Made by a program: the position numbers and the translations under genes. This document shows positions 61,209 to 64,000 of a stretch of DNA of 64,000 bases, piece after piece; the first letter of the stretch is position 1; the number at the start of each line of letters is the position of its first letter. The DNA is taken from contig JAHLJZ010000102.1 in assembly GCA_025602915.1 (NCBI GenBank), positions 1-64,000 on the forward strand, written 5' to 3'. The stretch is from Paraphysoderma sedebokerense. Lineage: Eukaryota; Blastocladiomycota; Physodermatomycetes; Physodermatales; Physodermataceae. The notes below the pieces were generated by a model, which was not told the DNA's origin, did no database searches, and was given only the letters and a program-made list of their open reading frames with translations.

Positions 61209-64000
61209 CTATCGCATTGAACCACCGTTACTTCCAGCAACACTAGTTCCAAATTGCGAGAATACGTCTTTGAATCTGCTCTCCGCGCTTAATTTGTTTA
61301 CACATTCCGTCATCTCCTTTTTCAGATTTTCGGTCACTTCATTTTTCTCTATCACAGTTTGGAATATGGGTAACAATGTCGAAAGATATGGGAATATAAC
61401 TTGATTTTGGGAGTTGAAAAGCGAAATGATAAGTCTGTACACAGGCGTATTCTCCTGATGATCTTTTTTGAGAGGAAGCGAGTTAATGAGGACGGGCAGA
61501 ACCTAAAAAGGATAAAGGATAAATAATAATGATAGGATTAGTATTCTTTGCACAATAGAGTGGTCCCACGGCAAGATACAAACCTGATCAGTTGGTACCG
61601 CATTCAAATTCTTCATCATCATTCGACAGACAGCCCCAGAGGCATTATCAGTGACATTTAACAACTTTTGCTTTTCGAATAATGGTCGAAGCAGAGTCAG
61701 AATTTTAAGGTATTCCGACGACATGTCAATTTCAGTATTCGCAACGAGCACACCGATGCTGTAAGCCGCGTTTGATCGGACTTCATCTTCTGGATCAGAG
61801 AGCGCAGTCGTGATGATAGGGTACAGAGTCTAAAAGTGGAAAAAGAATCAGATCAGAAAGAACGAGCAAGGATATTTCCACAAATGCATACCTGTGTGAA
61901 TGGGGTGATTCCACCTTTCATGCCCGCAATCACTTCACCTAAACAACCAATAGCCATTGACCTTTCAGAAGCACTCTGCGTGGGTTTCTATAATAGAATA
62001 TTGGTATTATCATTAACTGAATCAAATGAAGCGTGTAAAGCACTTTGAACGTACATAATACTTGATGATATGTGGTAAAAATCCACCAGCAAGATTAGAG
62101 AAGTTAGATCCGAGAACCAGAGCTAATGCCCCAATGACGTCAGACGCCGAACTGATAAGGATTGAATCGTATTCAGCCTATATGGGAAGAATAACCAATT
62201 ATATGGTTTGTACTATTTTCTGTGGTTGCAACTCAGGTGTCAAATATCAACAGAAGATCGGTCAAGTCGATTCAGAAAAGGTGTTGGAACTTTAATATTT
62301 CATCTCATTCTAACTCGATGTGAGCTGGATAAAAGGTTCATCATTTCGACTTGACAGCGCCGATGCTACTGATAATGTCCAGAACATTCATAAGAAACAT
62401 GCAGCCTTACCAATTCACTTTGTTCTACTTCATCTTCATCTGTATCACCGTCTTGCTGACAAGGGTGTTTCTTGTCAAAAATAGATAACAAATGATTTGC
62501 GATTGGTTGGAAGTCTACGCAGGAATTAATATATGTTAGACATAATCATAGTTTAAATAGAAACATATTCAAACAAGAACGACATCGCCAACGAAGATAA
62601 TGGTCAAGTCAGGTTTAGTGTTGGAACTTTATCTTTTCATCTCATTCTATATCGATGTGAGCTGGATAAAGGGTTCATCATTTTGACACATCTTCGTTGC
62701 GAATATCTCAAATAAAATAATATAACACAATACTTACGAGTTTCGACAATTGAGGATCCCATAATTTTCAGACTCGAAGCCAGTTCATCCAAGGTTTGGC
62801 TTACGACAGTTCTGCAAGACGGAGAGAGTTAAGAATCAACCGAAAGAGCAATGAGTGTTGCACGAATAAAAAACCAACCTATCATCTTCATCCTCCAAAA
62901 TTCTCAGAATAGCATCCATAGCCAATTGATTCATTTGTTTCACATCACCATCCAGGGCGGGTGTACTGGCGGGATTCTCAGAATCAAAATCGACTCCTCC
63001 TTTCACTCTCCAAAACGTCACCAGAAATCTGAACAAAGCCAAGACAACAGCTTTCCTTACACCCTCGGAATAGTGCTCTGATAAGTCCAAAATAGTTTTC
63101 AAACTTTCATCAATATAAGGGAGAAATTGCTCTTTTGTGGCTTCAAAAATTTCACCCAGTGAGTCAACAGCAGTCTCTTTCTCTTCAGCAATAGCAGAGG
63201 AGAAATTGAAATCGTCGTCATCTTCGTCGTCGTTGTCAGCACTGTTGAATGAATCATCTGGTGAAAGTTCAATTTCCTCGGAGACTTTAAGACCAAACAT
63301 ATCAGATTCATTAGTTTTGCAAGAGTTGATAAGATGGGGTACGATCTGAGGTAAGAACTGTCCAAATTCCGATTTAAATACACGGGCGAGGACGGCGAAA
63401 TAGCAAAAACTACATTCTCGGAGGCGAGAACCTGTGATTTGAAGTCCGTCGTGCGCTAACTGCATGGTGGTCGGGACATACGGTCGGAAGAGCTCTGGTC
63501 CGACAGCATCAGCGATTGTGGCAACAGTATCAGTTGCAACACCTCGTAATAAATGGTCTTCGGCATTGGTTAGTGACATTAATATGACAAGACGGGGGAT
63601 GACGTGAGGGAAATAGCGAGAAAAGGACTGCGAATCGGGAGTATATGTCAGCTATGCGATACTACACTAAACGAAAATAATGACAAAGAAAACTAACCTC
63701 TCCGCTGGCATGAGCAGCGCTACCAATGGCAGCAACCACAGTAGCTCTGACTTCACTGACCGCGGTTTCAAGCAATACCAATAACTTCTCCATGAGTGGT
63801 TCAATATATAATTTGATATTGTCACCAAGAACTTCAACGAAGGCATCTAAGGCGTTACAGGCTTGTTTTTGAACATCAGTGGACGGGTCACTCAATAGAG
63901 GGAACAAAGCTGGGAGAATGGTGGAATGTTGAGCAGTAACTTCTTCCGACAACTCCTCTAACAATATCAAAGGGATGAGAGAACTTCAGGTCAAATCCTC
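61209..64000 (-). CDS. KAP123: importin beta, KAP123/importin-4 type (5' end outside window)
   Basis: Nuclear import receptor for ribosomal proteins and histones. Exons from right to left: edge to ~63670, ~63583-62830, ~62817-62736, 62512-62408, 62178-62060, ~61990-61880, ~61830-61500 and ~61440-61209. HEAT repeats are evident throughout, e.g. HSTILPALFPLLSDPSTDVQ, ACNALDAFVEVLGDNIKLYI, VATIADAVGPELFRPYVPTT and YSEGVRKAVVLALFRFLV. An acidic loop (SADNDDEDDDDFNFSS) matches the one in Kap123/IPO4. The end, FSQFGTSVAGSNGG, is near the usual C-terminus. Two introns (62179-62407 and 62513-62735) are three to four times longer than the others because each holds a related inserted element. Confidence 0.88.
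62261..62355. mobile_element. MITE-like element in importin intron, copy 1
   Basis: 95 bp with perfect 10-bp terminal inverted repeats, GTCAAGTCGA at the left and TCGACTTGAC at the right. The core (GTGTTGGAACTTTA ... CATCTCATTCTA ... CGATGTGAGCTGGATAAA ... GGTTCATCAT) is shared with copy 2. No coding capacity. It lies wholly inside the intron 62179-62407. Confidence 0.6.
62589..62699. mobile_element. MITE-like element in importin intron, copy 2
   Basis: About 111 bp. The inner part 62603-62687 aligns with copy 1 over about 75 bp with few differences. The outer ends form another inverted repeat, CAACGAAGAT at the left and ATCTTCGTTG at the right. It lies inside the neighbouring intron 62513-62735 of the same gene, in the same orientation as copy 1. 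Confidence 0.6.

Overview
The window looks like nuclear DNA of a fungus, most likely of an early-diverging lineage (inference). Genes are split by short GT-AG introns, mostly 50-80 nt, spacing is compact, and the conserved genes fit a non-Dikarya fungus: a Crz1-like two-finger protein, type I IPP isomerase, MAK21/NOC1, TPT1, NIPSNAP, a small complex I-like protein, cystinosin, an RPEL-repeat protein and a KAP123-type importin. No bacterial operon signals, viral genes or CRISPR arrays were seen.

Layout. 1-13 kb: the 5' part of a putative secreted protein (minus, runs off the left edge), the zinc-finger gene (plus), a senescence/spartin-domain gene (minus), IDI1 (minus) and MAK21/NOC1 (plus). 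13.4-46.7 kb: four head-to-tail copies (A-D) of one large gene family on the plus strand. Each codes for a signal peptide, a long N-terminal ectodomain, IPT/TIG repeats, cadherin-like repeats, a Cys-rich stalk and a multi-pass membrane C-terminus. The array is interrupted between C and D by about 2.5 kb of sparse DNA and a 1,071-codon gene (plus, 35.4-38.9 kb) that carries a central helix-turn-helix-like domain. 47-51 kb: TPT1 and NIPSNAP (plus). 51.9-55.6 kb: a tiny complex I-like gene, a 7-TM protein and a 3-4-TM protein (minus), with a tRNA-Arg(UCU) between the last two. 56.7-64 kb: an RPEL-repeat gene (plus), a cystinosin/PQ-loop transporter (minus) and the 3' part of a KAP123/importin-4 gene (minus, runs off the right edge).

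The array is the most remarkable part. A unit of 6,042 bp is repeated with blocks that look identical, introns and spacers included. Copy C is a chimera with a B-type front and an A-type back, and a 26-bp deletion sits exactly at its junction. A and C share a 5-bp insertion that breaks the frame in the membrane domain. B lacks the Cys-rich stalk and first membrane helix, but a hybrid intron could keep its frame. D is older, diverged and decayed. The locus appears to be a receptor-like family caught during unequal crossing-over, gene conversion and partial pseudogenisation.

Apart from the array the genes are unrelated housekeeping neighbours with no sign of common regulation. All exon boundaries were read by eye from splice signals, frame and family conservation, so terminal exons of several genes remain tentative.
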